From Kordia antarctica (GTDB lineage Bacteria > Bacteroidota > Bacteroidia > Flavobacteriales > Flavobacteriaceae), in contig NZ_CP019288.1 in assembly GCF_009901525.1 (NCBI RefSeq), positions 4,741,501 through 4,805,500 of the forward strand: a stretch of 64,000 nt of DNA, given 5' to 3'. Below, in pieces: positions 63,187-64,000 of the stretch. A program made the translations under genes and the position numbers. Numbering within the stretch: the stretch's first letter is position 1; every line of letters begins with the position of its first letter. The notes below the pieces were generated by a model. It saw only the letters and a list, made by a program, of their open reading frames with translations, ran no database searches and had not been told where the DNA came from.

Positions 63187-64000
63187 CCCAAAAATGACCT
63201 TCACTTCCTTCACAGAATATCTAAAACTCGAAAAGAACTATTCGGTGCATACGGTAACAGCTTATGAAAAAGATTTGCGTTCGTTTTCGGAATTTTGTGA
63301 AACTGCATATGAGGATGATAATATAAAAGGAGTTCATTATGTGCAAATTCGGAATTGGATCGTTTCTTTAGTAGAAACGGGTTTGATGAATGCAACGATA
63401 AACAGAAAAGTATCTTCACTCAAAACCTATTACAAATACTTACTCAAAACAAAACAAATAGAAGTAAGTCCATTAATAAAACACAAAGCATTAAAAACGT
63501 CAAAAAAAATACAAGTACCATTCTCTAAAAAAGAAATGGATCAAGTATTAGAAAACATAGTCTTTAAAAATGATTTTGCAGGTATACGCAACAAAACGAT
63601 CATTGAAATGTTGTATGCAACAGGAATGCGGCGGAGTGAATTAATCAATCTAAAAGAATCAGACATAGATTATACTTTAAAAACAATTAAAATATTAGGT
63701 AAAAGAAACAAAGAGCGAATTGTTCCATTGCTGCAAAAGCTTGAAGTACAGTTAAAAGAATACAATACCCAAAGGAAATCAATAGCTATTCATAAAACGG
63801 ATGAATTATTTTTAACGGCTAAGGGAAATAAAATCTATCCGAATCTTGTATATCGTCTAATAAATGATTATTTTAGTGTAGCATCAACAAAAACAAAAAA
63901 GAGTCCGCATATTCTCAGACATACATTTGCGACTCATTTATTAAATCAAGGTGCAGACTTAAATGCTGTAAAAGAATTACTTGGTCATGCTAGCTTAGCT
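63187..64000 (+). CDS. xerC: XerC/XerD-type tyrosine recombinase, 3' end cut by window
   Basis: ATG at 63187 opens a frame with no stop to the window end (271 codons visible of about 295-300). The N-terminal SAM-like domain is 'TEYLKLEKNYSVHTVTAYEKDLRSFSEFC'. The catalytic domain shows 'LYATGMRRSELINLKESDID' (Arg) and 'SPHILRHTFATHLLNQGADLNAVKELLGHASLA' (HxxR and box III); the Tyr lies just beyond the edge. The position after rpsU fits the chromosome-dimer resolvase gene of this phylum. XerC versus XerD cannot be told. Confidence 0.9.

Overview
The window looks like a chromosomal segment of a member of the Bacteroidota, most likely the family Flavobacteriaceae. The evidence is a type IX secretion sorting domain, promoters of the TTTG...TAnnTTTG type, ECF sigma/anti-sigma and CHAT genes, paired DUF1800/DUF1501 genes, a DUF2851 gene, and an rpsU-xerC pair in which rpsU alone carries a strong Shine-Dalgarno sequence. 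Base composition is AT-rich throughout.

Positions 1-26 kb are accessory. They hold the 3' part of a Tc-toxin A subunit gene cut by the window edge and a decayed ssb fragment. Next comes a regulated surface locus: an ECF sigma factor and anti-sigma factor facing a T9SS protein, a lipoprotein, a PKD protein and a TPR-CHAT caspase-like protease. After that are a HExxH protein and a partner gene split by an IS4-family element, a TPR/LuxR-like regulator, an M43-like metalloprotease with three near-identical 333-bp repeats, a palindrome-rich repeat array and a tyrosine recombinase. Five terminator-plus-TGACC repeats, two of them tRNA-3'-end-like, recur between these blocks and may mark successive insertions.

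Positions 26-64 kb are mainly core. They contain VOC, YaaA, TPR, UDG-like and DUF805 genes, a membrane NACHT ATPase, rlmF and a DUF885 peptidase. A complete tryptophan operon follows on the minus strand (trpL-trpE-trpG-trpD-trpC-trpF-orf-trpB-[GIY-YIG]-trpA). Beyond it are marR-yceI, the DUF1800/DUF1501 pair, thioredoxin and rhodanese genes, DUF2851, an M57 protease, a PspC-like/K+ channel pair, an alanine:cation symporter, a HhH protein, an acyl-CoA dehydrogenase, a secreted alpha-amylase, rpsU and the start of a xerC-type recombinase cut by the right edge.

The clearest regulatory discovery is a classical trp attenuator: an 18-residue leader peptide with three consecutive Trp codons, a TAnnTTTG promoter just upstream and an intrinsic terminator before trpE. 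Other notable items are a 384-bp GIY-YIG element with perfect 27-bp inverted ends inside the trp operon; a shared promoter motif in the sigma/CHAT locus; an IS insertion whose 9-bp target duplication lets the pre-insertion operon be reconstructed; and families of interspersed repeats and 7-bp tandem tracts, some lying within coding sequence. No CRISPR array, rRNA or intact tRNA gene was seen.
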